NCBI GenBank assembly: GCA_900315745.1 | Contig: ONAG01000033.1 | Location: 1-39,306 of the forward strand | From: an uncultured Prevotellaceae bacterium | GTDB taxonomy: Bacteria > Bacteroidota > Bacteroidia > Bacteroidales > Bacteroidaceae | DNA: 39,306 bases | Direction: 5' to 3' | In this document: piece by piece, positions 26,187 to 34,719 of the stretch | Layout: the number at the start of each line of letters is the position of its first letter | How positions within the stretch are numbered: position 1 is the first letter of the stretch | The notes under the pieces: model-generated | What the model was told of the DNA's origin: nothing | Databases searched by the model: none | Seen by the model: only the letters and a program-made list of their open reading frames with translations | Made by a program: the position numbers and the translations under genes

Positions 26187-27164
26187 TCAGATTTCCCAAC
26201 CTATTGCAGAGGCACCAAGAACGGCAGCCGATGCGCCATCCAGTCCGCTGATGAGGAACTTTGCCTTGCCTTTGAAGATGGGAAGCACCTTTTCGTCGTA
26301 GCTTCTCTTGATAGGTTCCATGATGAGGTCTCCAGCCTTGACCAGTCCTCCAAAGAAAATGAAGGCTTCTGGTGAAGAGAAAGCAGCGAAGTCGGCACAA
26401 GCAGCACCCAGCATTTCTCCTGTAAACTCAAACACCTCCTTAGCCAATTCGTCTCCCTTTCCTGCGGCGATGGAAACATCGAGGGATGTGATGTCGTCGG
26501 GGTTCATGTCCCTCAGCAGAGATGGCTTGTCGGAAGTTAGCAAGAACTCACGAGCGGAACGTGCCACACCGGTGGCAGAGCAATATGCCTCCAAACAGCC
26601 CTTTCTTCCACATCCACAGCTTCTGCCATTTTCACGCTTCATGATGACATGCCCCAATTCACCTGCAAAGCCGTCGCATCCATACACCAACTGTCCATTG
26701 ATGACAATGCCAGAACCGACACCAGTGCCCAATGTGATGACGATGAAATTCTTCATACCTCTTGCCACGCCATAAATCATCTCACCGATGGCAGCAGCAT
26801 TGGCATCATTGGTAAGTGCCACGGGTATGCCGAGCCTGTCGCTGAACATCTTGGCGAGAGGCACCACGCCATTGTGCCCCCATGAGAGATTGGGTGCGAA
26901 CTCTATTGTACCATTGTAGAAATTACCATTAGGAGCGCCAATGCCCATCGCCTTGATGGTCTGGATGCCTCCAACTTGCTCGATGATAACCTGAAGAGCT
27001 TCCACACAAGCGTCAACATAGTCTTCCACTTTGTCAAATCCCTGGGTCTTGATAGCTGTAGTGGCCTTGATGTCGCCACGACTATCTACAATGCCAAACA
27101 CGGAATTGGTACCTCCGAGGTCCAATCCAATCACATAAGGTTTAATTTCAGATTGTGTATTCAT
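26187..27164 (-). CDS. ROK-family sugar kinase, glucokinase-like
   Basis: A 325-residue cytoplasmic kinase that phosphorylates glucose or a related sugar with ATP. The GLDLGGTNS phosphate loop, the ITLGTGVGSG block and the zinc-binding segment GELGHVIM followed by CGCGRKGCLEAYCS are all present. There is no N-terminal helix-turn-helix, so it is an enzyme and not a ROK repressor. It has a perfect promoter and its own terminator. Confidence 0.9.
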   Translation of the reverse strand: MNTQSEIKPYVIGLDLGGTNSVFGIVDSRGDIKATTAIKTQGFDKVEDYVDACVEALQVIIEQVGGIQTIKAMGIGAPNGNFYNGTIEFAPNLSWGHNGVVPLAKMFSDRLGIPVALTNDANAAAIGEMIYGVARGMKNFIVITLGTGVGSGIVINGQLVYGCDGFAGELGHVIMKRENGRSCGCGRKGCLEAYCSATGVARSAREFLLTSDKPSLLRDMNPDDITSLDVSIAAGKGDELAKEVFEFTGEMLGAACADFAAFSSPEAFIFFGGLVKAGDLIMEPIKRSYDEKVLPIFKGKAKFLISGLDGASAAVLGASAIGWEI

Positions 27165-27207
27165 ATATTATTAATGTTGATAAATTCAAGTGTGATTTTC
27201 CCCTTTG

Positions 27208-27238
27208 CAAAGATATGAAAAAAAGGATGGCCTACAAA
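27208..27238 (-). promoter_or_regulatory. Promoter of the ROK kinase gene
   Basis: TTTG (27235-27238), a 19 nt spacer and TATCTTTG (27208-27215) on the minus strand, an exact match. Confidence 0.8.
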
Positions 27239-27253
27239 CTTTTGCACGTAAAA

Positions 27254-27285
27254 TTTGCTCTTCTCGCAAAAAATTAGCAATTTTG
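27254..27285 (+). promoter_or_regulatory. Promoter of the LysE-DUF4924-rfbD-prfC run
   Basis: TTTG (27254-27257), a 20 nt spacer and CAATTTTG (27278-27285), one base off the -7 consensus. It ends only 8 nt before the chosen ATG at 27294. Confidence 0.55.
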
Positions 27286-27293
27286 CATTCGAT

Positions 27294-27962
27294 ATGCCTT
27301 TTGAATTCCACATCAACATCCTCGACACCATTTTCAAGGGATTAATAATAGGTGTCTTGGCGTCGGCTCCGATGGGACCGGTGGGAATCTTGTGCGTGCA
27401 ACGCACCATCAACAAAGGCAGATGGTATGGATTTGTCACTGGACTTGGCGCCACATTGAGCGACCTCATCTATGCCATCATCACTGGTGTGGGCATGAGT
27501 TTCGTGATGGACTTGGTGAACAATGCCCAGAACCGTTTTTTTTTACAGATAATGGGCAGTATCATGCTGTTGGTGTTCGGGGTTATCAGCTTCCGTTCCG
27601 ACCCGACAAAAAACATGCATCACAGCGGCAGCACCAAGGGCTCTTACATCCATAATTTCATCACGGCATTCCTGGTGACGCTGTCCAACCCACTAATCAT
27701 ACTGCTCTTCATGGCAATTTTCGCACAGTTGGCGTTCATCATCCCCAACCACCCTCTGGAGATGTGCATAGGCTATCTCAGCATCATAGGAGGCGCAATA
27801 CTGTGGTGGTATGGTCTGACATGGTTGATAGACAAAATAAAGAACATCTTTGAGGAATACGGCATAATACTTATCAACCGCATCATAGGAAGCATTGTCA
27901 TCATTATTTCAATCATAGTCTTGTTCGGAACGGTATTCAACCTCTTCACAATACATTACTGA
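27294..27962 (+). CDS. LysE-family amino-acid exporter
   Basis: A 222-residue inner-membrane protein with six hydrophobic segments. The family core GLIIGVLASAPMGPVGILC is at the N-terminus, followed by GRWYGFVTGLGATLSDLIYA and an NPLIILLF segment. LysE proteins export amino acids or similar small molecules; the substrate is unknown. I place the start at 27294 because an upstream non-ATG start would lie within the promoter. A T9 run lies in the coding region at 27536-27544. It is the first gene of a rightward run. Confidence 0.85.
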   Translation: MPFEFHINILDTIFKGLIIGVLASAPMGPVGILCVQRTINKGRWYGFVTGLGATLSDLIYAIITGVGMSFVMDLVNNAQNRFFLQIMGSIMLLVFGVISFRSDPTKNMHHSGSTKGSYIHNFITAFLVTLSNPLIILLFMAIFAQLAFIIPNHPLEMCIGYLSIIGGAILWWYGLTWLIDKIKNIFEEYGIILINRIIGSIVIIISIIVLFGTVFNLFTIHY

Positions 27963-28044
27963 CCATTGTAGAAGACCATATCATCACATAATACAACAAC
28001 CCTGAACAAGAAGGCTCATTGCCACTACATCCACGCAATACATC

Positions 28045-28593
28045 ATGTACATTTCGCAACAACTACGCAAGAACAACATCGCTGAATACCTGCTATACAT
28101 GTGGCAGGTGGAAGACATCATACGTGCATACGGCTGCGACATGGGCACCCTCCGCCGACAATACATCAGCCAATTTGACTATACAGACGAACAAAAGGAA
28201 GAGCTCACCGACTGGTACGCCAACCTCATCCGCATGCTCACCCAGGAAGGCTGTCGCGAACAAGGCCACCTGCAAATCAACAAGATAGTGGTGCAAGACC
28301 TCACAGAATTGCACTTGCGGTTGGTGGACAGCCCCAAATTCCCTTTCTATCGTGCTGAATACTACAAAGTGCTGCCATTCATAGTGGAACTGCGCAAGCG
28401 CGGCAGCCATCCAGATGAAAGCGAAGTGGAAACATGCCTCAACGCCCTCTATGGTGTGATGATGCTTAGATTGCAAAAGAAGGAGATTTCTCCCGACACG
28501 AGACATGCCATAGAGGAGATAAGCACACTCATGGGGATGCTCTCCGACTACTACATCAAAGACAAGCAAGAAGGACTGGATTTCGAAGACTAA
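28045..28593 (+). CDS. DUF4924 family protein
   Basis: A 182-residue, mostly helical cytoplasmic protein with no signal peptide or membrane segment. It opens with MYISQQLRKNNIAEYLLYMW and is rich in charged residues. I recognise it as the DUF4924 type found in Bacteroidetes. No biochemical role is known to me. It lies 82 nt after the LysE gene and 16 nt before rfbD. Confidence 0.7.
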   Translation: MYISQQLRKNNIAEYLLYMWQVEDIIRAYGCDMGTLRRQYISQFDYTDEQKEELTDWYANLIRMLTQEGCREQGHLQINKIVVQDLTELHLRLVDSPKFPFYRAEYYKVLPFIVELRKRGSHPDESEVETCLNALYGVMMLRLQKKEISPDTRHAIEEISTLMGMLSDYYIKDKQEGLDFED

Positions 28594-28609
28594 CAAACAA
28601 AGGAAGACA

Positions 28610-29464
28610 ATGAACATACTAATCACAGGATGCAGGGGACAGTTAGGAAACGAACTGCAACTACAAGAAGCGGAACACCCCTCCCACCATTTTTTCAACA
28701 CCGACGTAGAGGAGTTGAACATCTGCGACCAAGCCGCCGTGGATGCATACGTGGCTGAGAACCAAATAGACGGCATCATCAACTGTGCCGCCTACACCGC
28801 CGTGGACAAAGCAGAAAGCGACAAGGAAAAATGCACCACACTCAACACCGTGGCTCCCGCATACCTGGCAAACGCCGTGGAACAGCGTGGAGGATGGATA
28901 ATACAGATTTCCACCGACTACGTATTCAACGGCAAGGGATACTTGCCATACAAAGAGGAAGACACGCCATCACCCGACAGTGTCTATGGCAGCACCAAAC
29001 TTGCCTCAGAATTAGGCGTGAGCAAATTCTGCAAAAATGCCATGGTGGTGCGTACAGCTTGGCTCTACAGTACCTTTGGACACAACTTCGTGAAGACAAT
29101 GATAAGATTGGGCATGGAACGCAAGGAGATAGGTGTGGTGGCAGACCAAGTGGGCACACCCACCTACGCCCGCGACCTTGCCAGCGCGCTGCTCACCATA
29201 GTGGAAAAAGGCATAAAGCCAGGAGTGTACCACTACACCAACGAAGGCGTTGCCAGCTGGTATGACTTCACTAAGGCTATCCATCGCATCTATGGCATAC
29301 AAGGATGCAAAGTAAAGCCACTGCACACAGACGAATACCCCACACCTGCAAAACGACCGCATTATTCAATATTGGACAAGACAAAGATAAAGAAAGCTTT
29401 CGGAATAGAGATCCCACATTGGGAGGAGTCGCTGAAAGACTGCATAGAGCTGTTAGAGAAATGA
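28610..29464 (+). CDS. rfbD: dTDP-4-dehydrorhamnose reductase
   Basis: A 284-residue cytoplasmic short-chain-type reductase that makes dTDP-L-rhamnose, a precursor of surface glycans. The nucleotide-binding start [13 protein letters not shown], the [12 protein letters not shown] segment, the STDYVFNG motif and the YGSTKLASE catalytic Tyr/Lys pair are present. The other rml genes are not nearby. Its stop codon overlaps the prfC start (ATGA, 29461-29464), so translation is probably coupled. Confidence 0.94.
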   Translation: MNILITGCRGQLGNELQLQEAEHPSHHFFNTDVEELNICDQAAVDAYVAENQIDGIINCAAYTAVDKAESDKEKCTTLNTVAPAYLANAVEQRGGWIIQISTDYVFNGKGYLPYKEEDTPSPDSVYGSTKLASELGVSKFCKNAMVVRTAWLYSTFGHNFVKTMIRLGMERKEIGVVADQVGTPTYARDLASALLTIVEKGIKPGVYHYTNEGVASWYDFTKAIHRIYGIQGCKVKPLHTDEYPTPAKRPHYSILDKTKIKKAFGIEIPHWEESLKDCIELLEK

Positions 29465-31029
29465 ACAACGAAATAGCAAGAAGGCGCACGTTCGCCATCA
29501 TATCACACCCTGACGCAGGAAAGACCACGCTGACAGAGAAATTCCTGCTCTTCGGTGGACAGATTCAAGTGGCTGGAGCCGTAAAGAGCAACAAGATACG
29601 CAAGACTGCCACATCCGACTGGATGGACATAGAAAAGCAGCGCGGCATATCAGTATCCACCTCAGTGATGGAATTCGACTACGAAGGCTACAAGGTAAAC
29701 ATCCTTGACACCCCGGGACACCAAGACTTCGCAGAAGACACCTACCGCACACTCACCGCCGTGGACTCTGCCATCATCGTGGTGGACAGTGCCAAAGGCG
29801 TGGAGGCACAGACAAGGAAACTGATGAATGTCTGCCGCATGAGAAACACGCCCGTCATCATCTTCATCAACAAGATGGACCGTGAGGGGCGCGACCCTTT
29901 CGACCTGCTTGACGAACTGGAAAAAGAACTTCAGATACAGGTGAGACCCCTGTCTTGGCCCATCAATCAAGGCGTGAAATTCAAGGGTGTCTATAACATT
30001 TATGAACATAAACTCAACCTTTTCACACCCGACAAGCAACGTGTGACAGAGAAAGTGGAAATAGACATCCACAGTGACGAACTGGACCGCCAAGTGGGAG
30101 AAAGTGATGCTGAGAAACTGCGCGACGACCTGGAGCTGATAGAGGGAGTGTATGCCGACTTCGACGTGGAGGACTACCGTTCGGCATCTGTTGCTCCCGT
30201 GTTCTTCGGGAGCGCCCTCAACAACTTTGGCGTACAGGAACTGCTCAACTGCTTCGTGGAGATAGCACCCTGCCCACGACCCACAAAGGCAGAGGAGCGG
30301 GAGGTGCTGCCGGAGGAGGACAAATTCACCGGCTTCATCTTCAAAATCACTGCCAACATCGACCCCAACCACCGTTCCTGCATCGCTTTCTGCAAGGTGT
30401 GCAGCGGACGTTTCTTACGCAATCAGCCCTACCTCCACGTAAGGCAAGGCAAGACTCTGCGATTCAGTTCACCCACTCAGTTCATGGCGCAACGCAAGTC
30501 AACAGTGGATGAGGCGTATCCTGGCGACATCATCGGACTTCCCGACAATGGTATCTTCAAGATAGGTGACACGCTGACCGAAGGCGAGCAACTGCACTTC
30601 CGCGGACTGCCTTCATTCTCTCCTGAGATGTTCAAGTACATCGAGAACGACGACCCGATGAAATCGAAGCAGCTATCCAAAGGCATCGAACAACTCATGG
30701 ACGAGGGTGTGGCACAACTGTTTGTCAACCAATTCAATGGCCGCAAGATAATCGGCACTGTTGGCCAGCTGCAATTTGAGGTGATACAATACCGCTTGGA
30801 AAACGAATACAACGCCAAATGCCGTTGGGAGCCTGTACATCTGCACAAGGCATGCTGGATAGAGTCTGACGACGAGCAAGAGTTGGAAAACTTCAAACGT
30901 CGCAAATACCAGTACATGGCGAAAGACCGTGAAGGTCGCGACGTGTTCCTGGCAGACAGCGGCTATGTGCTTTCAATGGCACAAGAAGACTTCAAGCACA
31001 TAAAGTTCCACTTCACCTCGGAGTTTTAA
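29461..31029 (+). CDS. prfC: Peptide chain release factor 3
   Basis: A 522-residue GTPase that removes RF1 and RF2 from the ribosome after termination. The start is the ATG at 29461, which overlaps the rfbD stop. Visible GTPase motifs are [12 protein letters not shown] (P-loop), DTPGHQDF and NKMD. The C-terminal part has the RF3 blocks [10 protein letters not shown] and the ending [13 protein letters not shown]. The pairing with rfbD looks positional only; I infer no shared function. Confidence 0.96.
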   Translation: MNNEIARRRTFAIISHPDAGKTTLTEKFLLFGGQIQVAGAVKSNKIRKTATSDWMDIEKQRGISVSTSVMEFDYEGYKVNILDTPGHQDFAEDTYRTLTAVDSAIIVVDSAKGVEAQTRKLMNVCRMRNTPVIIFINKMDREGRDPFDLLDELEKELQIQVRPLSWPINQGVKFKGVYNIYEHKLNLFTPDKQRVTEKVEIDIHSDELDRQVGESDAEKLRDDLELIEGVYADFDVEDYRSASVAPVFFGSALNNFGVQELLNCFVEIAPCPRPTKAEEREVLPEEDKFTGFIFKITANIDPNHRSCIAFCKVCSGRFLRNQPYLHVRQGKTLRFSSPTQFMAQRKSTVDEAYPGDIIGLPDNGIFKIGDTLTEGEQLHFRGLPSFSPEMFKYIENDDPMKSKQLSKGIEQLMDEGVAQLFVNQFNGRKIIGTVGQLQFEVIQYRLENEYNAKCRWEPVHLHKACWIESDDEQELENFKRRKYQYMAKDREGRDVFLADSGYVLSMAQEDFKHIKFHFTSEF

Positions 31030-31044
31030 CCCTGCCATCAGGAT

Positions 31045-31728
31045 TCATTCCTGAAACTCCACCACATCGACCACAGTAAGGATGCCGCCATCGACGCGGA
31101 AACGTATGTCGCGCCCAGCATAAGGCATTCCATAAATACGCTGAGGGTCGTCATGGTATTGTGGCCTTGGGTCAAGAGAGAGCAAAGACCTCACCACCTC
31201 GCGCTCATCATCAAAAAAGCAGTTGGCAGTGTCATTGCCAAAGACCACATGCAATGACTTCCACTCCCTTTTGTCAACAAACCCATTTCTCACACCCACA
31301 TGGGCATCAGCATATTCCACGTAGGGCTTGATGTCATAGATGGGTGTGCCATCCATCAAGTCGGCTCCCACTACATGCAGCACGGGACCATGCTTTTCAT
31401 CAAAAGTGATGCCCTGAAGACGCACAGAAGACAGCCCGATAGGATTGGGACGATAGGGCGACCTCGTAGCCAGCACGCCCATTGCTTCATTGCCTCCAAG
31501 CAATGGGGGGCGCACAGTGGCTCTCACGTCATTGTGCGCATTGGCAGAGAAAGCCCAGATGAGCCATATATAATCGAAGCCTTCGAGTCCACGTACATAG
31601 TCAGGATTGCGGTAAGCGGGCTGGAAAACGATATCACCTTCCAAGCATTCGACGAGTCCACTTTGCCTTGGAATGCCAAACTTGGATGTCAATGGAGAAT
31701 GAAAATGAGCAATGACATCCAGAGTCAT
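31045..31728 (-). CDS. trmO: tRNA t6A37 methyltransferase TrmO
   Basis: A 227-residue protein of the TsaA/TrmO family, which methylates the N6 atom of t6A37 in certain tRNAs using S-adenosylmethionine. Key blocks are FGIPRQSGLV near the start, GFDYIWLIWAF and ATRSPYRPNPIGLSSVRL, and IYDIKPYVEYAD. The C-terminal TrmO extension is present. Its start overlaps the stop of the upstream PAP2 gene by 4 nt. It acts on the product of the Sua5 pathway, also encoded in this window. Confidence 0.92.
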   Translation of the reverse strand: MTLDVIAHFHSPLTSKFGIPRQSGLVECLEGDIVFQPAYRNPDYVRGLEGFDYIWLIWAFSANAHNDVRATVRPPLLGGNEAMGVLATRSPYRPNPIGLSSVRLQGITFDEKHGPVLHVVGADLMDGTPIYDIKPYVEYADAHVGVRNGFVDKREWKSLHVVFGNDTANCFFDDEREVVRSLLSLDPRPQYHDDPQRIYGMPYAGRDIRFRVDGGILTVVDVVEFQE

Positions 31729-32411
31729 GAGAAGAATGTTTCGTAGGTGGATATTGCCAAGAAAACAAAAACCGTGATGAGTAATGCGATGACAGGAACA
31801 AAAGAATGCTTTATTTCCTTTGGTTTGTCAAGTTTTGCAATCCACATAAGCATGTAATAGACAAACGTGGCGCCAAGACACCCGATTATCATCCCGATAA
31901 AGAGGTCGCCGAAATAGTGCACCCCAAGATACATGCGCGAATAGCATGTGACGACAGCCCAAAGTATCACGGTGAGCGACAGCCATCGCTTTCTGAACAA
32001 AAGGACTACAAACAAAGCCAACCCCCATGAATTGGCAGCATGAGCCGATGGAAAGCTGTAGCTTCCCCCCCTGTATCCGTTGACGATATGGACGGTATTT
32101 GAAATAGGGTTCTCCAAGTTGCTCGGCCTAAGTCGTGCCACCATGGGCCTTATGAGGCTTGCCGTCACCTGGTCGCAAATGGTGATGACAAGGACAACTG
32201 CAAGAAGCCATGTCAGAGTGACCTTCAAAGAATAATTTCTTGCTATGAGATATAGTATGCTAAAGTAAAAGAAGCACCACACGAACTTGGAACTATATAG
32301 CGGCATGAACACATCCCAGAATGAGTTGTGCATGGAATTGATGCTGAGAAACAACTTAGTGTCGGCATCCAAGATTGACTCGATGAATGTGGTCAGTAGA
32401 ATATGCGTCAT
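31725..32411 (-). CDS. PAP2-family membrane phosphatase
   Basis: A 228-residue inner-membrane protein with about six hydrophobic segments. The PAP2 signature is split into three parts: VARLRPSNLEN (KxxxxxxRP-like), SFPSAHAANSW (SxH) and RMYLGVHYFGDL (RxxxxxHxxxD). Substrates of such proteins include undecaprenyl pyrophosphate and lipid phosphates; the substrate here is not known. It is translationally coupled to trmO. Confidence 0.9.
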   Translation of the reverse strand: MTHILLTTFIESILDADTKLFLSINSMHNSFWDVFMPLYSSKFVWCFFYFSILYLIARNYSLKVTLTWLLAVVLVITICDQVTASLIRPMVARLRPSNLENPISNTVHIVNGYRGGSYSFPSAHAANSWGLALFVVLLFRKRWLSLTVILWAVVTCYSRMYLGVHYFGDLFIGMIIGCLGATFVYYMLMWIAKLDKPKEIKHSFVPVIALLITVFVFLAISTYETFFS

Positions 32412-32425
32412 TGTTATCAGCGTTC

Positions 32426-32449
32426 ATGTAATGCTACATGTCATTACAT
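32426..32449. promoter_or_regulatory. Inverted repeat in the PAP2-trmO leader
   Basis: ATGTAATG, an 8 nt loop and CATTACAT form a perfect 8-bp stem. It lies between the promoter and the PAP2 start on the minus strand. It could be an operator or an RNA hairpin. Confidence 0.45.
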
Positions 32450-32489
32450 AAAAAAACCACCAATAGTGCCTTTTGTTCAAAATTGACTG

Positions 32490-32521
32490 CAAAAATAGCA
32501 CTAATAATCAACAAAGCCAAA
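32490..32521 (-). promoter_or_regulatory. Promoter of the PAP2-trmO pair
   Basis: TTTG (32518-32521), a 20 nt spacer and TATTTTTG (32490-32497) on the minus strand. Confidence 0.65.
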
Positions 32522-32584
32522 CATAGTTTCCAAAATTAATCAAAATTCACACTTCATGTCTTAGCTTATGTTTTGGCTTATTTT

Positions 32585-32616
32585 TTTGGAAAGTTCGCAT
32601 TTAATGGCTATATTTG
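32585..32616 (+). promoter_or_regulatory. Promoter of tatA-tatC
   Basis: TTTG (32585-32588), a 20 nt spacer and TATATTTG (32609-32616). The tatA ATG is 28 nt beyond the -7 box. Confidence 0.75.
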
Positions 32617-32643
32617 CCGTGCAAAACAAAAAACAACAAACAA

Positions 32644-32841
32644 ATGTTTGGATTAGGAACACAAGAGATACTGGTCATTGCACTCATCATCCTATTGCTA
32701 TTTGGAGGCAAGAAGATTCCGGAACTAATGAAAGGTCTCGGCAAAGGAGTGAAGAGTTTCAAGGAAGGCCTCAACAGCATTGAGGACGACAAGAACGAAA
32801 AGAAAGAAGAAGAAAAGAAAGAAGACCTGAAACAGCAATGA
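32644..32841 (+). CDS. tatA: Twin-arginine translocase subunit TatA
   Basis: A 65-residue membrane protein. A short N-terminal helix ([12 protein letters not shown]) is followed by the [20 protein letters not shown] amphipathic helix that is the TatA/E signature, and then an acidic-basic tail. TatA forms the pore of the twin-arginine export system. The start is the ATG at 32644; an upstream in-frame TTG overlaps the promoter. Its stop overlaps the tatC start. Confidence 0.93.
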   Translation: MFGLGTQEILVIALIILLLFGGKKIPELMKGLGKGVKSFKEGLNSIEDDKNEKKEEEKKEDLKQQ

Positions 32842-33590
32842 GCACAGGTGGCAGCGACATTGGTACTTTTTGGGACCATCTCGACGAGTTGCGCAGCTGC
32901 ATCATCAGGGTAATCTTGGTGACAGTAGTTCTGGCAATGATTGCCTTTGCTTTCAAGTCAACACTTTTCGATGTCGTTCTTGCTCCAAGTCGCAGTGACT
33001 TTATCTCCTATCGCATCTTAGGCGTGGAGCCATTCACGATAAGGCTGATGAACACCGGACTGACAGAGCAGTTCATGATTCACATCAAGATGTCTTGCTA
33101 TTGTGGGTTGCTCTTTGCTTCCCCATACGTGCTCTATGCCCTTTTCGGTTTCGTGTCCCCCGCCCTTTATGCCAATGAGCGACGACCAGCCATCACTATT
33201 GTTGGCAGTGCCTACCTCATGTTCTTGTTGGGCACAGCCGTCAATTACTTCCTCGTTTTTCCTCTTACCGTGAAATTCTTGGGCACTTATCAAGTAAGCC
33301 CCGATGTCACCAACATGCTAACAATCCAATCGTATGCCGACACATTGATATCCATGAGCCTGGTGCTTGGTGTCGTTTTCGAATTGCCTGTAGTGAGTTG
33401 GCTTCTTGGAAGGATGGGACTTATAAAATGGCAGCAGATGTCGAAATTCCGGAAACATGCCATTGTGGTGATTCTCATCATTTCAGCCATCATAACCCCC
33501 ACCACCGATGCTTTCACCTTGTTTGTGGTAGCCCTGCCCATATTCTTGCTCTATGAGACAAGCATCCTCATCGTGAGGATTACAGGCTAA
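32838..33590 (+). CDS. tatC: Twin-arginine translocase subunit TatC
   Basis: A 250-residue inner-membrane protein with six hydrophobic segments. The N-terminal [12 protein letters not shown] motif holds the conserved Glu and Arg that bind the signal peptide. TatC receives folded proteins with twin-arginine signals and works with TatA. It overlaps tatA by 4 nt (ATGA). No obvious Tat substrate is in this window. Confidence 0.95.
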   Translation: MSTGGSDIGTFWDHLDELRSCIIRVILVTVVLAMIAFAFKSTLFDVVLAPSRSDFISYRILGVEPFTIRLMNTGLTEQFMIHIKMSCYCGLLFASPYVLYALFGFVSPALYANERRPAITIVGSAYLMFLLGTAVNYFLVFPLTVKFLGTYQVSPDVTNMLTIQSYADTLISMSLVLGVVFELPVVSWLLGRMGLIKWQQMSKFRKHAIVVILIISAIITPTTDAFTLFVVALPIFLLYETSILIVRITG

Positions 33591-33606
33591 CCCACAATTG
33601 TTCTGT

Positions 33607-34392
33607 TCAGTCACAAGCTTCCACTGTGACAGACAGTCTTTCCGGGTCGAACACCACCCCATTGCGCTCGACAAAAGCAGCGAGAGAGCCATTGTCTGCC
33701 AATTCCCTTGGTGTTCCGATATTCAGCGAATTGTCATTCCCCATCAACCACACCGTGTCGGCTATTTGCAAGACCAATTCGAGGTCATGCGTGGAGAGGA
33801 ATATGGTCTTGTCGGCAGCTCGACTCAACCGATGCAAGGTCTGCATCATCTCCACCTTGCTTGGGTAATCAAGAAAAGCAGTAGGCTCATCCAAGAAAAT
33901 GACAGGTGTCTGCTGTGCCAATGCCTTTGCAATCATCACCTTTTGTCTTTCCCCATCACTTAGATTCTGTATCAGGCGTCCTGACAATTTTCCTATGCCC
34001 ACCATTTCTATGGCATCATTCACCAATTCATGGTCGTGTGCCGACAACGTACCCCAGAATCCTGTATATGGACTTCTTCCCAATCCCACCATTTCCTCCA
34101 CGGTCATGTTTTGCACGTCGGGGCGTGTGGTCAGCACCACTCCTATTAATGTAGCCAACTTCTTCTCTGTCAGTCCTGCCAAGTCCTCGCCATTTATATA
34201 GACCTTCCCTTCCAATGGTGGCTGGAAGGCGGCCAAAGTACGCAGAAGAGTGGATTTCCCCACCCCGTTAGGTCCTATGAGGCAGGTCATTTTCGAACTA
34301 TGCAGCGAGGCATTGATTCCCGTTGCCACAACTTTATGGTTTTTCTTTGCGGCATATCCTATTGTCAGGTTCTCAAGTCTTATGGTCTCCAT
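33607..34392 (-). CDS. Iron-siderophore or cobalamin-type ABC transporter ATPase
   Basis: A 261-residue cytoplasmic ATPase. Walker A is GPNGVGKST (40-48), the signature is LSDGE (144-148) and Walker B is VIFLDEPTAFLD (164-175). The pattern and length match the FecE/BtuD/FepC group that energises uptake of iron chelates or vitamin B12. No permease or binding protein is next to it, so its partners must be encoded elsewhere. I start at the ATG at 34392; an ATG 18 nt upstream is also possible. Confidence 0.88.
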   Translation of the reverse strand: METIRLENLTIGYAAKKNHKVVATGINASLHSSKMTCLIGPNGVGKSTLLRTLAAFQPPLEGKVYINGEDLAGLTEKKLATLIGVVLTTRPDVQNMTVEEMVGLGRSPYTGFWGTLSAHDHELVNDAIEMVGIGKLSGRLIQNLSDGERQKVMIAKALAQQTPVIFLDEPTAFLDYPSKVEMMQTLHRLSRAADKTIFLSTHDLELVLQIADTVWLMGNDNSLNIGTPRELADNGSLAAFVERNGVVFDPERLSVTVEACD

Positions 34393-34478
34393 GTAGATAG
34401 AAACTTTCATTTATGTAGGTAATCGCGAGCGAAATTAGCAAAAAAAAACGTAACGACATGCGATTGTGCCGAAAAAAA

Positions 34479-34510
34479 GCAGGGCGGATTCACATCCACC
34501 CTGCCCCAAC
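34479..34510 (-). terminator. Terminator between the PP2C-like gene and the ABC ATPase gene
   Basis: GCAGGG-GGAT and ATCC-CCCTGC arms form about 10 bp of stem with a tcac loop. On the minus strand it is followed by TTTTTTT. Confidence 0.75.
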
Positions 34511-34592
34511 AAAAAAATAGTCAAGGGATTATTCAAAGAAATGTTTTGCCAATCATAATTGCTGATACCAAAAAAGTGATATTACCATATGG

Positions 34593-34657
34593 AAGTTTCA
34601 CAACTGCCATTTTGCACTGATTGGTTTTCAGCTGCAAATATCGCAATTGTGAAACTT
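34593..34657. repeat. Long imperfect hairpin in a 327-bp gene-free stretch
   Basis: The outer arms AAGTTTCACAACTGC (34593-34607) and GCAATTGTGAAACTT (34643-34657) pair over 15 positions with one mismatch or wobble. The inner part also pairs (TTTGCA with TGCAAA), leaving a small loop. The whole unit could be an RNA hairpin or a palindromic remnant of a mobile element. The rest of 34393-34719 holds only the terminator above. Confidence 0.65.
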
Positions 34658-34719
34658 GTACGATAAGGAATATCCCTAAAGATGTAAGGGAAAATTCCTA
34701 AAACGAAATGGGGAAAACC

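Noticed and set aside
26031-26375. Plus-strand frame after the LacI-type palindrome
   Set aside because: It runs into the antisense of the ROK gene and through its terminator hairpin, so it is not a supported gene.
27536-27544. T9 run in the LysE-type gene as a switch site
   Set aside because: It is noted in the gene entry, but nine T encoding Phe-Phe-Leu is common enough in this base composition that I do not raise it as a finding.
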